Assembly: GCA_026706395.1 (NCBI GenBank)
Contig: JAPOYU010000064.1
Coordinates: forward strand, 13,275-77,274
Direction: 5' to 3'
Length of the DNA: 64,000 nucleotides
Source: Chloroflexota bacterium
GTDB taxonomy: Bacteria; Chloroflexota; Anaerolineae; Aggregatilineales; Phototrophicaceae
Shown: piece after piece, positions 42,474-52,902 of the stretch
Layout of the letters: each line of letters begins with the position of its first letter
Numbering within the stretch: the stretch's first letter is position 1
Program-made: the position numbers and the translations under genes
Notes under the pieces: model-generated
What the model was told of the DNA's origin: nothing
Database searches by the model: none
The model's input: the letters and a program-made list of their open reading frames with translations, nothing else

Positions 42474-43916
42474 ATGCGATTTCGCATCCTGGCAATTCTC
42501 GCGGCGCTATTTCTTTTCGGCTTGCCAACCGTTACTGCGCAGGAGAGCGACGATATTGCCGTTACGGTATACAACGCAGGCACGGCGCTCATCCGCGACC
42601 GGCGGACCCTGTCTCTGCAGCAGGGAGTCAATACCCTTAACTTTCGCGATGTCGCCGCCACCATCGATGCGACCTCGGTCAACTTTCGGTCGCTGACCGA
42701 CCCGGACGGCGCCATCGTCCTGGAGCAGAATTACATCTACGACCTGGTCAATCTGGAGGCGCTATTGACGCGCTACCTTGACGAGACGGTCAGCATCACC
42801 GCAGCCGACGGCACGCTGTTCACCGGCGAATTGCTCAGCGGACGTCATGGCGAAGCCATCCTCCGCACAGCTGAAGGCGAGCTTCTTGTCCTGCGCCTCT
42901 ACGACGCTCGCGATATCCGCTTCCCCGCCCTGCCCGACGGCTTGATCACCCGCCCGACGCTGCAATGGCTGCTGCGGAGCGCTTCCGGCGGCGAGCATCA
43001 GGTTGAGATCACCTACCTCGCCGGCGGCATGAATTGGACCGCGGACTATAACATCCTTTTAAGCGCCGACGAGACATCGCTGGATCTGCAGGGCTGGGTC
43101 ACGCTGGACAATCACAGCGGCCGCGCCTACGACAATGCTCGGCTGAAACTTGTCGCGGGCGACATCCACCGGATACAGCCGGAGCCGGTCTTCGCCGAAT
43201 CCAGAGCGGTCGCCCTGGACATGATGGAAGAGCAAGCGAAAACTGTGGAACAGCGGGAACTCTTCGAGTATCAACTATACGAAGTGGCGCGCCCGGTCTC
43301 CATCAAGGACAACGAGACCAAGCAGATCGAATTTGTCAGCGGCAACGATATCGCGGCGGCGACCTTTTACGTCTTCGACGCGTCCCCACAAGTTACCGGC
43401 TATTTTTCGCCTGTTGATTATCCCGAAGGCTTCGGCTCGGGGCCCGGCGAGGTGCTGACCCACCTCGAATTCAACACCGGCGAAGAAAGCGGCTTGGGCG
43501 CGGATCTGCCGGCCGGGCGCATCCGCGTCTATCAGGCTGATGTGGACGGCGCCGGCTTGCTCATCGGCGAAGACCGCATCGACCACAGTCCCGAAGGCGA
43601 GGATGTGACCATCCTGCTGGGTAAAGCTTTCGACCTGGTCGGCGAGCGGAGGCAGACCGACTTCGAGACCGTCTCGCGCGCCGTTGTAAGAGAGAGTTTC
43701 GAGATCCGCCTGCGCAACCGCAAGGACGGCGAAGCGGTCGAAATCCGTGTGCCGGAGCGGCTCTATCGCTGGAGCGATTGGCAGATCAGCGAAAGTTCCG
43801 CACCATTCGAGAAGCTGGATTCGTCGACGATCGAGTTCCGCGTAACGGTGGCGCCGGGTGCAGAAGAAACGCTGACCTATACAGTGCAGTATACTTTCCC
43901 GGAAGAAGAGGACTGA
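42474..43916 (+). CDS. Secreted DUF4139 domain protein
   Basis: A 480-residue secreted protein. The signal peptide (MRFRILAILAALFLFGLPTVTA) is followed by DIAVTVYNAGTALIRDRRTLSL, the N-terminal part common to DUF4139 proteins, and by LAGGMNWTADYNILLS and LQGWVTLDNHSGRAYDNARLKLVAGDI, which are hallmarks of the family. The C-terminal domain is beta-rich (RESFEIRLRNRKDGEAVEIRVPE). Function is unknown; such proteins are usually surface-exposed. GAGGAG precedes the ATG. It belongs with its upstream neighbour in one operon. Confidence 0.8.
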   Translation: MRFRILAILAALFLFGLPTVTAQESDDIAVTVYNAGTALIRDRRTLSLQQGVNTLNFRDVAATIDATSVNFRSLTDPDGAIVLEQNYIYDLVNLEALLTRYLDETVSITAADGTLFTGELLSGRHGEAILRTAEGELLVLRLYDARDIRFPALPDGLITRPTLQWLLRSASGGEHQVEITYLAGGMNWTADYNILLSADETSLDLQGWVTLDNHSGRAYDNARLKLVAGDIHRIQPEPVFAESRAVALDMMEEQAKTVEQRELFEYQLYEVARPVSIKDNETKQIEFVSGNDIAAATFYVFDASPQVTGYFSPVDYPEGFGSGPGEVLTHLEFNTGEESGLGADLPAGRIRVYQADVDGAGLLIGEDRIDHSPEGEDVTILLGKAFDLVGERRQTDFETVSRAVVRESFEIRLRNRKDGEAVEIRVPERLYRWSDWQISESSAPFEKLDSSTIEFRVTVAPGAEETLTYTVQYTFPEEED

Positions 43917-44032
43917 GAAAGACGCCAAGCGGCTTCAAGAACGATAATATGGGCGGCCATGTTGTCGCCCGCCTGTCACTACACTGCACAACATTTAGGA
44001 TTCGAGACTGTGTATATCCGAAGGACGACAAC

Positions 44033-45244
44033 ATGAGAAGGCTGTATCTGATTTTCTTGGTCACGGTTCTTGGAACCGTAACGGCCCTCGCCCAGGATTG
44101 GCGTGATGATGCCAGCGGTCAATCGCAGTACGACTGTGGGACGGTGCGCTTGCTGGTTGCGAAGCAGGGCGACGAAGTTTACATCCGCCTCAACGACAAG
44201 GCACTAACAGTCGAAGAGTTTCATAGGCGGATAGTGCCTGCCTGCTGGACGACGACTCCTGCAGATGCTGTCGTTAGAGAAACAGTGTTAGCGGAATCAA
44301 TGTTTGAGATCACCGTGGAGAACGCTGTGAATCTGCGCGAGTGCGCCGGAACCAATTGTGTTCGGATCGGCGTGGCGCAACCGGGTCAGGCATTTGAAGT
44401 TATTGGCGAGGACGGTGACTGGTACGAAATACGCCATGAAGGCGCCAGCGCCTTCATCGCCGCATGGCTGACGATGCGAGTGGTGGATGCGCCGAAAGGT
44501 CTTCTGGCCGACTTCCAGTTTCACTCGGCGGATGCGAAGTTTCTACTATATGGTCATACTGCGCGAACCGGTACCTGGTGGCTGAATCTAATGCGGCCGG
44601 ATGGCGCGAATACCGATATTCAAATCGAAACGATCGTTTGGGGCGGGGACCATACGACCGGGTTCTTCGAGCATCCGGTAATCTACGGCTGGGGAGGAAA
44701 TGACTGGGAGTTGTTGCCTGAGTTGCTGCCGAACGCCTCGTTCTATATCTATCTGCCGGACGATGACGAAATCCATGAGTTTCCCATTTTCGACACACCG
44801 TATGCTACCAACTACCAAATCGGTTGGAACATTGCCTCGCGGCCGGCGAACATCAGGTTTGGCACGAGGATTCGCTTGATCGTAGCGGATCGGGGGCAGG
44901 CGGATGAGGTCAAGGACTGGGCGGCATCGGTCACGACTTCTGAACACTTAAGGCCGCCAGGGAAACCGCAGGCGCCAACGCTGACTGCCGGGAACGGGCA
45001 AGTTGAGGTCAATATCGTCGATCCCAGCTCTGGAGAGGCGCCAATCACGACTTACGAGTTGCGGTATCGTGAGGTCGGTGGAGATGTGACTCAGATAGGC
45101 AACGTCGCCATCGGCGAGCCGTACATGATTGAGGGTCTCACGAATGACGAGACGTATGAGGTTTCGATAGCGGCTATCAATCGTGGCGGTAAGGGACCGT
45201 ATTCCAACTGGGCTAGGGTAACACTGATAGGTTCGTCCGGCTAG
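44033..45244 (+). CDS. Secreted SH3b and fibronectin type III protein
   Basis: A 403-residue secreted protein. The signal peptide (MRRLYLIFLVTVLGTVTALA) is followed by a short Cys-containing domain, an SH3b domain (about residues 85-145: ENAVNLRECAGTNCVRIGV to FIAAWL), a middle beta-rich domain of about 150 residues (GRTGTWWLNLMRPDG-like) and a C-terminal fibronectin type III domain (GKPQAPTLTAGNGQVEVNI to YSNWARVTL). Role unknown; cell-wall or polymer binding is the usual function of such modules. The ATG at 44033 follows GAAGGA; longer in-frame starts would hide the signal peptide. Confidence 0.78.
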   Translation: MRRLYLIFLVTVLGTVTALAQDWRDDASGQSQYDCGTVRLLVAKQGDEVYIRLNDKALTVEEFHRRIVPACWTTTPADAVVRETVLAESMFEITVENAVNLRECAGTNCVRIGVAQPGQAFEVIGEDGDWYEIRHEGASAFIAAWLTMRVVDAPKGLLADFQFHSADAKFLLYGHTARTGTWWLNLMRPDGANTDIQIETIVWGGDHTTGFFEHPVIYGWGGNDWELLPELLPNASFYIYLPDDDEIHEFPIFDTPYATNYQIGWNIASRPANIRFGTRIRLIVADRGQADEVKDWAASVTTSEHLRPPGKPQAPTLTAGNGQVEVNIVDPSSGEAPITTYELRYREVGGDVTQIGNVAIGEPYMIEGLTNDETYEVSIAAINRGGKGPYSNWARVTLIGSSG

Positions 45245-45495
45245 TTAAGGGAGAAGTCGATAGGGATGCCTGTCTTCGCGGGGGGAGGCGGGCGCCATTT
45301 GTTGCGCATATTCTAATTCTATCGGATTAATCATAAGCTGGCGCGGAGCCCATCATGTTGCCGTGCTGGTTTTAGAACGCGATCCGTTCGCGTCGCGCTT
45401 TGGCCGCGGATGATTGAGCCTAGCGGAGGGTGGTGGCTGGATTGGCATGACCGGCCCGCGCTTGTATGTCGCGCAGAGTCTAACGGAATCGACAG

Positions 45496-47637
45496 CTAAT
45501 CCGGCGTTTCGCACAGGCCGAAGCTGTCGCGCATGAAGGCCACATGAGAATCAAAGGCCTCCATATCCACCGTATCCCAGCAGCGCTCATAACTGCAGTC
45601 ATTGCGCAGCACCCAGGAATTCTTAACATCGGACAGGTCGGTCTGCAAGATGCGCAGCACCCGCCACTGAATCCGCGGATCCAGCACGGGAAAGACTACC
45701 TCCACCCGGTTTAGCAAATTGCGCCTCATCAAATCGGCGCTGCCCATCAAGACCCGCTGATGCTCGGGCGCATTGCGGAAATAATAAATGCGGCTGTGCT
45801 CCAGGTAACGCCCGACGATGCTTTTGACGGCGATATTCTCGCTCAAGCCGGGCAGGCCCGGGCGCAAGCAGCACAAACCACGCACGATGAGATCGATCTT
45901 CACGCCGGCTTGCGACGCCTGATACAGCTTTTGAATCAGGTCGTCCTCTTCCAGTTGATTCATCTTGAAGATCAGCCGCGCATCCAAGCCCTTGCGCGCC
46001 GCTTCAATCTCGTTATCGATCAAAGCGAGCAGGCTCTCTTTTAGATACTCGGGTGCGACCAGGAGTCGCTTGTAGGCCGTCTCCGGCGCATAACCGGTCA
46101 GCCGATTGAACAAACGCGAGGCGTCTTCGGCGATTTGCTCGTCGCTGGTGAACAAGCCGATATCGGCATAAAGCCGCGCCGTGGTGGCATTGTAGTTCCC
46201 CGTGCCCAGGTGAACATAGCGCCGCAGCCCGTCCCGCTCGCGCCGGACCACCAGCGACACTTTGGCATGCGTCTTGACCGGCAGCTCCTCAACGCCGTAG
46301 ATGACATGCACGCCCTTCTCCGCCAGCGCCGTCACCCACTCCAGGTTGTTCTCTTCATCGAAGCGCGCCTTCAGTTCGACCAGAGCCGTGACCTGCTTGC
46401 CATTGTCGCGCGCTTCCATCAGGGCATCGACCACCGGCGAATTCTGGCCCACGCGGTACAAGGTCGTCTTGATCGTCAGCACATCGGGGTCGCGCGCCGC
46501 CCGCTTGAAGAAATCTTCCACCGGCGCGAATGAGTCGTAAGGATGGTGCACAATGACATCTTGCTGCCGAATGACCTCGAAGTAATCCGTCGATTGGGCA
46601 AATGGCTTCGGCGCCCGCGGCGAATAGGCCGGATCCTTCAAGCTCGGGCGGTCCACCCGCAGCAATTCAAACAGGTCGGCCGATCCCAGCTTCCCGTTGA
46701 TGCGAAACACTTGTCGATTGGAAGGCACTTCCAGCGAATCCGTCAAGCGCGAGAGCATGCGCTCGCTTATCGCCGCCGGCACGCTCAAGCGCACCACGTT
46801 GCCAAAACGCCGCTCGCGCACGCCCTGCTCGATGATCGACTTCACATCAATCAAGTCTTCATCCTGCTCATGCTCATAGTCGATGTCGGCATTCCGCAAT
46901 ATTCTAAAGGGGAAGGCTTCGCGGATTTGCATGCCGGGGAAGAGATCCATCAGATAATCCGCGATGATGTCTTCCATCCACAAGAAGTGATAACCGTCCT
47001 GCTCATCCCCGGTATAGCTTTCCAGCACATTTTCCAGCCGGACGATGCGCGGCAGCGTATCCACCGGCACCTTGACGCGGGCGAAATCAATCTCGCTCGC
47101 CATGTCGCCATTATCCCGCTCGAGGTAAACGCCCAGGTTGAGGCTCAGGTTGGAAATGAAGGGGAAGGGGCGGGCATGATCCACCGCGAGAGGCGTCAAC
47201 AGCGGGAAGACCTCGGCGCGGAAATACCAACTTATCGCATCGCGCTCGTCAGGGTTGAGGTCGCTGGTCTTGATAAAATACACGCCCTCATTTTCCAGCA
47301 GTTCGAAGACTTCCCGCCGAACCCGCCGCTGCCGGGCGATCAGCGCCGAGACCTCGTCATGTATGATCCGCAGCAACTGCGCCGGCGTCGTGCCGTCCGG
47401 CCGCGTCCGCGGATTGCTCAGCGCCAGCCGCTGAAAATAAGCGCCGACCCGCACCATATAAAACTCATCGAGATTGTTGCCCACGATAGCGATGAACTTG
47501 ACCCGCTCCAGCAAAGGCGTCGTCTCGTCTTCCGCCAGCGCCAGCACCCGCTTCTGGAAATCTATCGTGCTCAATTCGCGATTGATGAAATTCTCCGGGC
47601 TCAATTCCGGCGCCCGGTCTGCCGCTGCCTCAATCAT
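45496..47637 (-). CDS. ppk1: Polyphosphate kinase 1
   Basis: Reversible synthesis of polyphosphate from ATP, 713 residues. The N-terminal domain (FINRELSTIDFQKRVLALAEDETTPLLERVKFIAI) and head domain are followed by the two phospholipase-D-like catalytic domains. The autophosphorylated His lies in ELPVKTHAKVSLVVR, with VHLGTGNYNATTARLYADIGLFT behind it, and the second catalytic motif is RVLMGSADLMRRNLLNRVEVVFP. All expected domains are present at normal length. No exopolyphosphatase gene is adjacent. Confidence 0.94.
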   Translation of the reverse strand: MIEAAADRAPELSPENFINRELSTIDFQKRVLALAEDETTPLLERVKFIAIVGNNLDEFYMVRVGAYFQRLALSNPRTRPDGTTPAQLLRIIHDEVSALIARQRRVRREVFELLENEGVYFIKTSDLNPDERDAISWYFRAEVFPLLTPLAVDHARPFPFISNLSLNLGVYLERDNGDMASEIDFARVKVPVDTLPRIVRLENVLESYTGDEQDGYHFLWMEDIIADYLMDLFPGMQIREAFPFRILRNADIDYEHEQDEDLIDVKSIIEQGVRERRFGNVVRLSVPAAISERMLSRLTDSLEVPSNRQVFRINGKLGSADLFELLRVDRPSLKDPAYSPRAPKPFAQSTDYFEVIRQQDVIVHHPYDSFAPVEDFFKRAARDPDVLTIKTTLYRVGQNSPVVDALMEARDNGKQVTALVELKARFDEENNLEWVTALAEKGVHVIYGVEELPVKTHAKVSLVVRRERDGLRRYVHLGTGNYNATTARLYADIGLFTSDEQIAEDASRLFNRLTGYAPETAYKRLLVAPEYLKESLLALIDNEIEAARKGLDARLIFKMNQLEEDDLIQKLYQASQAGVKIDLIVRGLCCLRPGLPGLSENIAVKSIVGRYLEHSRIYYFRNAPEHQRVLMGSADLMRRNLLNRVEVVFPVLDPRIQWRVLRILQTDLSDVKNSWVLRNDCSYERCWDTVDMEAFDSHVAFMRDSFGLCETPD

Positions 47638-47798
47638 GTCGCCGCTCTAATTCCTTGCAGAACCAATAATCGTCTTAGCCCAATGATACTGTAAGATAGG
47701 CGTAATTGCGATTTTCAGCGCGCATAAGTCACCGACCGCAACCGACGCGGATGATATCGCGTATATTAAAAGAACGCATGAGACGGAGGCGAATCGGT

Positions 47799-48143
47799 AT
47801 GAAATTCAAAATCGGCGTTGGCATCGCCCTCGCATTGCTCATCGTGCTGCTGCTCCTGCCCGGCATGCTCGGCCGTCTGATCGGCCTGGTGCTCTCGCTG
47901 GCGGTATGGGCCTCCAGCGGCTACCTGGCCGGCAAACTGCTGCAAGGCCGCGGCTACGGACTGGTCGGCAATATCGTGCTCGGCATCGTCGGCGGCTTCG
48001 TCGGCTCGCTGCTGGTGACCCTATTCGGCATCACCGGCCTGGTCAAGCTGCCCTTCATCGGCGGCATCCTGGTCGGCGCGCTCGGCTCGGTTGTGGTGGT
48101 TGTCGTGGCGGGTCTGCTGGGAGATGAGGGGAGCGGGGAGTAA
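47799..48143 (+). CDS. Small membrane protein, GlsB/YeaQ/YmgE-like
   Basis: A 114-residue protein with four hydrophobic, glycine-rich segments. The pattern GYLAGKLLQGRGYGLVGNIVLGIVGGFVGSLL is that of the GlsB/YeaQ/YmgE (transglycosylase-associated) family, which has a role in general stress tolerance but no known biochemical activity. The N-terminal hydrophobic stretch is longer than in the usual 80-residue members. The ATG at 47799 is chosen because GGAGG lies nine bases upstream; an in-frame upstream start would add 31 basic residues. Confidence 0.82.
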   Translation: MKFKIGVGIALALLIVLLLLPGMLGRLIGLVLSLAVWASSGYLAGKLLQGRGYGLVGNIVLGIVGGFVGSLLVTLFGITGLVKLPFIGGILVGALGSVVVVVVAGLLGDEGSGE

Positions 48144-48190
48144 AACCTTCGCAAAGGGAACTCGCCTAGTAACTCTCATTTCACATTTGA

Positions 48191-48400
48191 TTAACTTTCG
48201 ATAACATCGCGTATTTTTTTCGCGGCTTGCTGCAAACCATCTGCAAAGCCTCGCTCGTAGGCGCAATAGGCGCATTTATGCCTTCCGCTCTTACCCTCTT
48301 CACCGGCTTGACTGAATGGCAGTTGCAACATAATGTGATCAAGCGGTTCCCGGTTTCTTGCTTGTCTGTGTATGTGGCATGAATTGGTCTGTTTTGCCAT
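48191..48400 (-). CDS. Small cysteine-containing protein downstream of the adenine methylase
   Basis: A 69-residue reading frame that starts 12 bases after the methylase stop. A strong ribosome site (GGAGAGAG) lies four to six bases before its ATG, which is why I accept it. It contains a CxxC pair in GRHKCAYCAYERGFADGL and a Cys/His pair near the N-terminus, so it may bind zinc. No family is recognised. A role next to the methylase is inferred from position only. Confidence 0.55.
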   Translation of the reverse strand: MAKQTNSCHIHRQARNREPLDHIMLQLPFSQAGEEGKSGRHKCAYCAYERGFADGLQQAAKKIRDVIES

Positions 48401-48412
48401 TTGCTCTCTCCA

Positions 48413-49580
<1,168 letters not shown>

Positions 49581-49603
49581 TCAACTACCGACGAAGGGAA
49601 AGC

Positions 49604-50635
49604 ATGGCTTCACCAAGCAAAAAGATGCTCCTCGACTGGTATCGGCAGATGGTGCTCATCCGCCAATTCGAAGAGACCTGCCATCAGCTCTACGAGGAAA
49701 AGCGCATCACCGGCGTCTACCTGCACCTCTACAGCGGCCACGAAGCCAGCGGCGTCGGCTCTATGGCCGCCCTGCGAAAGACCGACCACGTCATCACCGC
49801 CTACCGCGACCACGGCATCGCCCTCATCCTGGGCATGGACCCCAAAGCCGTCATGGCCGAGATGATGGGCAAGAAAACCGGCAGCAGCGGCGGCAAAGGC
49901 GGCTCCATGCACCTGGCGTCGAAGGACCATAATTTCTGGGGCGGCTATGCCATCGTCGGCGGCCACCTGCCCCTGGCGGCCGGCATCGCCCTCGAAGCGC
50001 GCTATAACGGCAAAGACGATGTCACCATGACCTACGTCGGCGATGGCGCCACCAACAACGGCTATTTCCACGAATCGCTCAATATGAGCGCCATCTGGGA
50101 CCTGCCCGTCATCTGGATCATCGAGAACAACGGCTACGGCATGGGCACCGAGGTCGAGCGCGCCAGCGGCCAGACCGAGTTGCATCGCAAAGCGGAAGCC
50201 TACGGCATCAAGAGCTTTGGGCGGGTCGATGCCCAGAACGCGCTCGATGTCTACGCCGTCGCCTCGAAGGCGGTCGAATACGCGCGCAGCAACGGGCCCG
50301 CCGTCATCGAGCACGTCACTTATCGCTATCGCGGCCATGGCGTCTCCGATAAGCAGTACGACGCCCGCGAGGATATGTCGGCCGAGCTGAAAGAGTGGAT
50401 GGCGACCCGCGAGCCGATTAAGATTCTGCGCGACTGCATCGAGTCGAAGTATGGCGAAGTCGGCGAGGTTCTCGCGCAGCACGAAGCCGACGCCGAGCGC
50501 ATCGTGGCGGGAGCGGTCGCCTTCGCCGAAGCCAGCGAATTGCCGCGCAGCCGCCAGGAACTCCTGCAGAATACCTATGTGCCCTCGGACATGGTGCACA
50601 AAACCGCCCAGAGCATCGGCGCCGGCATCGATTGA
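49604..50635 (+). CDS. 2-oxoacid dehydrogenase E1 alpha subunit (pyruvate/acetoin type)
   Basis: Thiamine-diphosphate subunit of 343 residues that decarboxylates pyruvate, acetoin or a related 2-oxoacid together with the beta subunit. The TPP-binding motif is GDGATNNGYFHESLNMSAIWDLPVIWIIENN, with TAYRDHGIALI and SSGGKGGSMHLASK upstream. The C-terminal TYRYRGHGVSDKQYDAREDM is characteristic of PdhA/AcoA-like proteins. It is the first gene of the E1alpha-E1beta-E2 operon with 18 bases to the beta gene. Sequence favours pyruvate dehydrogenase or acetoin dehydrogenase over branched-chain enzymes. Confidence 0.92.
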   Translation: MASPSKKMLLDWYRQMVLIRQFEETCHQLYEEKRITGVYLHLYSGHEASGVGSMAALRKTDHVITAYRDHGIALILGMDPKAVMAEMMGKKTGSSGGKGGSMHLASKDHNFWGGYAIVGGHLPLAAGIALEARYNGKDDVTMTYVGDGATNNGYFHESLNMSAIWDLPVIWIIENNGYGMGTEVERASGQTELHRKAEAYGIKSFGRVDAQNALDVYAVASKAVEYARSNGPAVIEHVTYRYRGHGVSDKQYDAREDMSAELKEWMATREPIKILRDCIESKYGEVGEVLAQHEADAERIVAGAVAFAEASELPRSRQELLQNTYVPSDMVHKTAQSIGAGID

Positions 50636-50653
50636 CCGAAGCAAGGACAGATC

Positions 50654-51640
50654 ATGGCAGCTAGAAATGTCGCCATGCGGGAAGCGATCCGCCGGGCGCT
50701 GAGAGAAGAAATGCACCGCGACGAGAACGTCTTCGTCATGGGCGAAGAAGTCGCCTACTGGCAAGGCACGCACCGCGTCACGCGCGGCTTCCTGGAAGAA
50801 TTCGGCGAGCGCCGCGTCCGCGATACGCCCATCAGCGAGATGGCCATCGGCGGAGTCGCCGTCGGCGCGGCCATGGCCGGCTTGCGCCCGGTCGCCGAGT
50901 TCATGACCATCAACTTCGCCTTCCTGGCTCTGGACGCCATCGCCAATCACGCCGCCAAAGTGCGCTACTTCTTCGACGGCATGTTCAAAGTGCCGCTGGT
51001 CTATCGCGCCGCCAGCGGCTGGGGCAATCAAGCCACCGCCTCCCACTCCCACGCGCCCGAGCCGATCTTCGCCCACTTCCCCGGCCTCTACGTCGGCTGC
51101 CCTTCCAACTCACTCGACGCCTACGGCATGCTCAAAGCGTCGATCCGCGATGACAATCCCGTCCTCTTCACCGAGAGCATCGCGCTCTACCCCAAGCCCA
51201 GCCCTATGCCGGAGGACCTCGATGAGGACTACCTGATTCCCATCGGCCAGGGCGATATCAAGCGCGAGGGGGGCGATGTCACGATCGTGGCCTACGCCCG
51301 CGGCGTCGACTGGGCGCTGGGGGCGGCGCGAGCCCTGGCGCGGGATGGCGTCGAAGCCGAAGTGGTCGACCTGCGCTGGCTGCGCCCCCTCGATATGGCG
51401 CTGGTCTACGAGAGCTTCAAGAAGACCAACCGCTGCGTCATCGTCGAAGAATCGCTGCCCATGTACAGCTTCGGGGGGGAAATCGCCGCGCTGCTGCAAG
51501 AGAACATGTTCGATTACATGGACGCGCCCATCAAGCGAGTCGCCGCCGAAGACGTGCCCCTGCCCTACTCGAAAGAGATCGAACTGCTGGCCCTGCCGGA
51601 CGCGCAGAAGGTTGTGGATGCGGTCAAGGAGATCCTATAA
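50654..51640 (+). CDS. 2-oxoacid dehydrogenase E1 beta subunit
   Basis: A 328-residue partner of the E1 alpha subunit forming the alpha2beta2 heterotetramer. Family features are [34 protein letters not shown], the [14 protein letters not shown] hydrophobic stretch and [22 protein letters not shown]. The C-terminal transketolase domain is complete ([30 protein letters not shown]). The ATG follows AAGGACAG. Its stop directly abuts the E2 start. Confidence 0.93.
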   Translation: MAARNVAMREAIRRALREEMHRDENVFVMGEEVAYWQGTHRVTRGFLEEFGERRVRDTPISEMAIGGVAVGAAMAGLRPVAEFMTINFAFLALDAIANHAAKVRYFFDGMFKVPLVYRAASGWGNQATASHSHAPEPIFAHFPGLYVGCPSNSLDAYGMLKASIRDDNPVLFTESIALYPKPSPMPEDLDEDYLIPIGQGDIKREGGDVTIVAYARGVDWALGAARALARDGVEAEVVDLRWLRPLDMALVYESFKKTNRCVIVEESLPMYSFGGEIAALLQENMFDYMDAPIKRVAAEDVPLPYSKEIELLALPDAQKVVDAVKEIL

Positions 51641-52888
51641 ATGGCGCACGAAGTCAAGCTCACAATGGACGGCTTGCTGATCAACTGGCTGAAGGACATC
51701 GGCGACGAGGTGGACGCGAGCGATATCATCGCCGAGTTCGAAGCCGACAAAGCGACCGTCGAGATCGAAGCGGGCAGCGCGGGGCAACTCCTGGAACTGC
51801 GCGCCGAACCGGGCGATGAACTCGGCGAAGGCAGCATAATAGCCGTCATCGGCGGGGCGGATGAAAGCACTGTTCCAGCCGCGTCCGAGGCGCCGGGGGA
51901 GACTGCGGAAAAACACGAAAAACTGAGGGTAAAAGACGGACCCGGGCCATCTAATGGCCAAAAAGTTGAGGCTGACGGACGAATAAAAGCATCGCCCCTG
52001 GCGCGCCGCATCGCCGCCGACAAAGGCATCGACCTGGGCCGCGTGCCTGGCTCCGGGCCCGGCGGCCGCATCGTCAAAGCCGATGTCGAGAACTTCAAGG
52101 CGCAGCCGCAACTGCCGCCGCTGCCCGCCGCGCCGCCCGTCGCTGCCGTCGGCCAAGCCACCTGGGGCAGCATCCCCGACGCCGATGTCGAAGTCACCCC
52201 GCTTTCGCGCATGCGCCGGGCTATCGCCGATGGCACCGTGCGCAGCAAGAGCAATACGCCCCACTTCTACATCACCGTCGCTGCCGATGTCGAGCCGCTG
52301 CTGGCGCTGCGAGCCGAGATCAACAGCGCGCTGGCGGAGCGCGGCATCAAGGTCAGCGTCAACGATATGCTGATCAAGGCGCTTGCCCTGACCCTGCGGG
52401 CCTTCCCCAACCTGAACACGCATTACTACGGCGACCGCTTCGTGCGGCATGAGCGCGTCAACATCGGCATCGCCGTCGCCCTGCCGGAGAACGGCTTGGT
52501 CAACGTCGTCTGCCACGATGCCGACACCGCCCCGCTGAGCGAGATGGCGGCGAGCAACAAGGCGATGTACGAGCGAGCGCGAGCCGGCCGCATCAAGCCG
52601 GACGACATCCGCGGCGCCACCTTCACCATCAGCAACATGGGTCCTTTCAATGTTGTGGAGTTCTCGGCGATCATCAGTTCGCCGGAAGCCGGCATCCTGG
52701 CCGTGTCTTCGGCGCAGCGCCTGCCCGTTGTGCTGGAAGACGGCTCGCTGGGCGTGGGAACGCGCATGAACATGACGCTCAGCGTCGACCATCGCGTCAG
52801 CAACGGGGCTGAGGGCGCGCAATTCCTGAACCACCTGCGCCTGCTCATCGAGAATCCACTGCGCCTGCTGGATTTATCATCGGTCTAG
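51641..52888 (+). CDS. 2-oxoacid dehydrogenase E2 (dihydrolipoamide acyltransferase)
   Basis: A 415-residue E2 with three parts: a lipoyl domain with Lys37 in EFEADKATVEIEAG, an E3/E1-binding domain (about residues 115-150, ASPLARRIAADKGIDLGRVPG) and the catalytic domain. The catalytic motif is HRVSNGAEGA, in which His384 is present but the usual Asp is Asn388. The acidic linker after the lipoyl domain is short and the protein has one lipoyl domain. E3 (lipoamide dehydrogenase) is not encoded next to it. The ATG follows the E1 beta stop with no gap. Confidence 0.92.
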   Translation: MAHEVKLTMDGLLINWLKDIGDEVDASDIIAEFEADKATVEIEAGSAGQLLELRAEPGDELGEGSIIAVIGGADESTVPAASEAPGETAEKHEKLRVKDGPGPSNGQKVEADGRIKASPLARRIAADKGIDLGRVPGSGPGGRIVKADVENFKAQPQLPPLPAAPPVAAVGQATWGSIPDADVEVTPLSRMRRAIADGTVRSKSNTPHFYITVAADVEPLLALRAEINSALAERGIKVSVNDMLIKALALTLRAFPNLNTHYYGDRFVRHERVNIGIAVALPENGLVNVVCHDADTAPLSEMAASNKAMYERARAGRIKPDDIRGATFTISNMGPFNVVEFSAIISSPEAGILAVSSAQRLPVVLEDGSLGVGTRMNMTLSVDHRVSNGAEGAQFLNHLRLLIENPLRLLDLSSV

Positions 52889-52902
52889 ATAAGCGCTCAT
52901 TT

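Noticed and set aside
49610..52834. Two long minus-strand frames opposite the E1alpha, E1beta and E2 genes
   Set aside because: They lie opposite genes with certain TPP and lipoyl motifs and show the same His/Asp/Gly-rich character as other antisense shadows.
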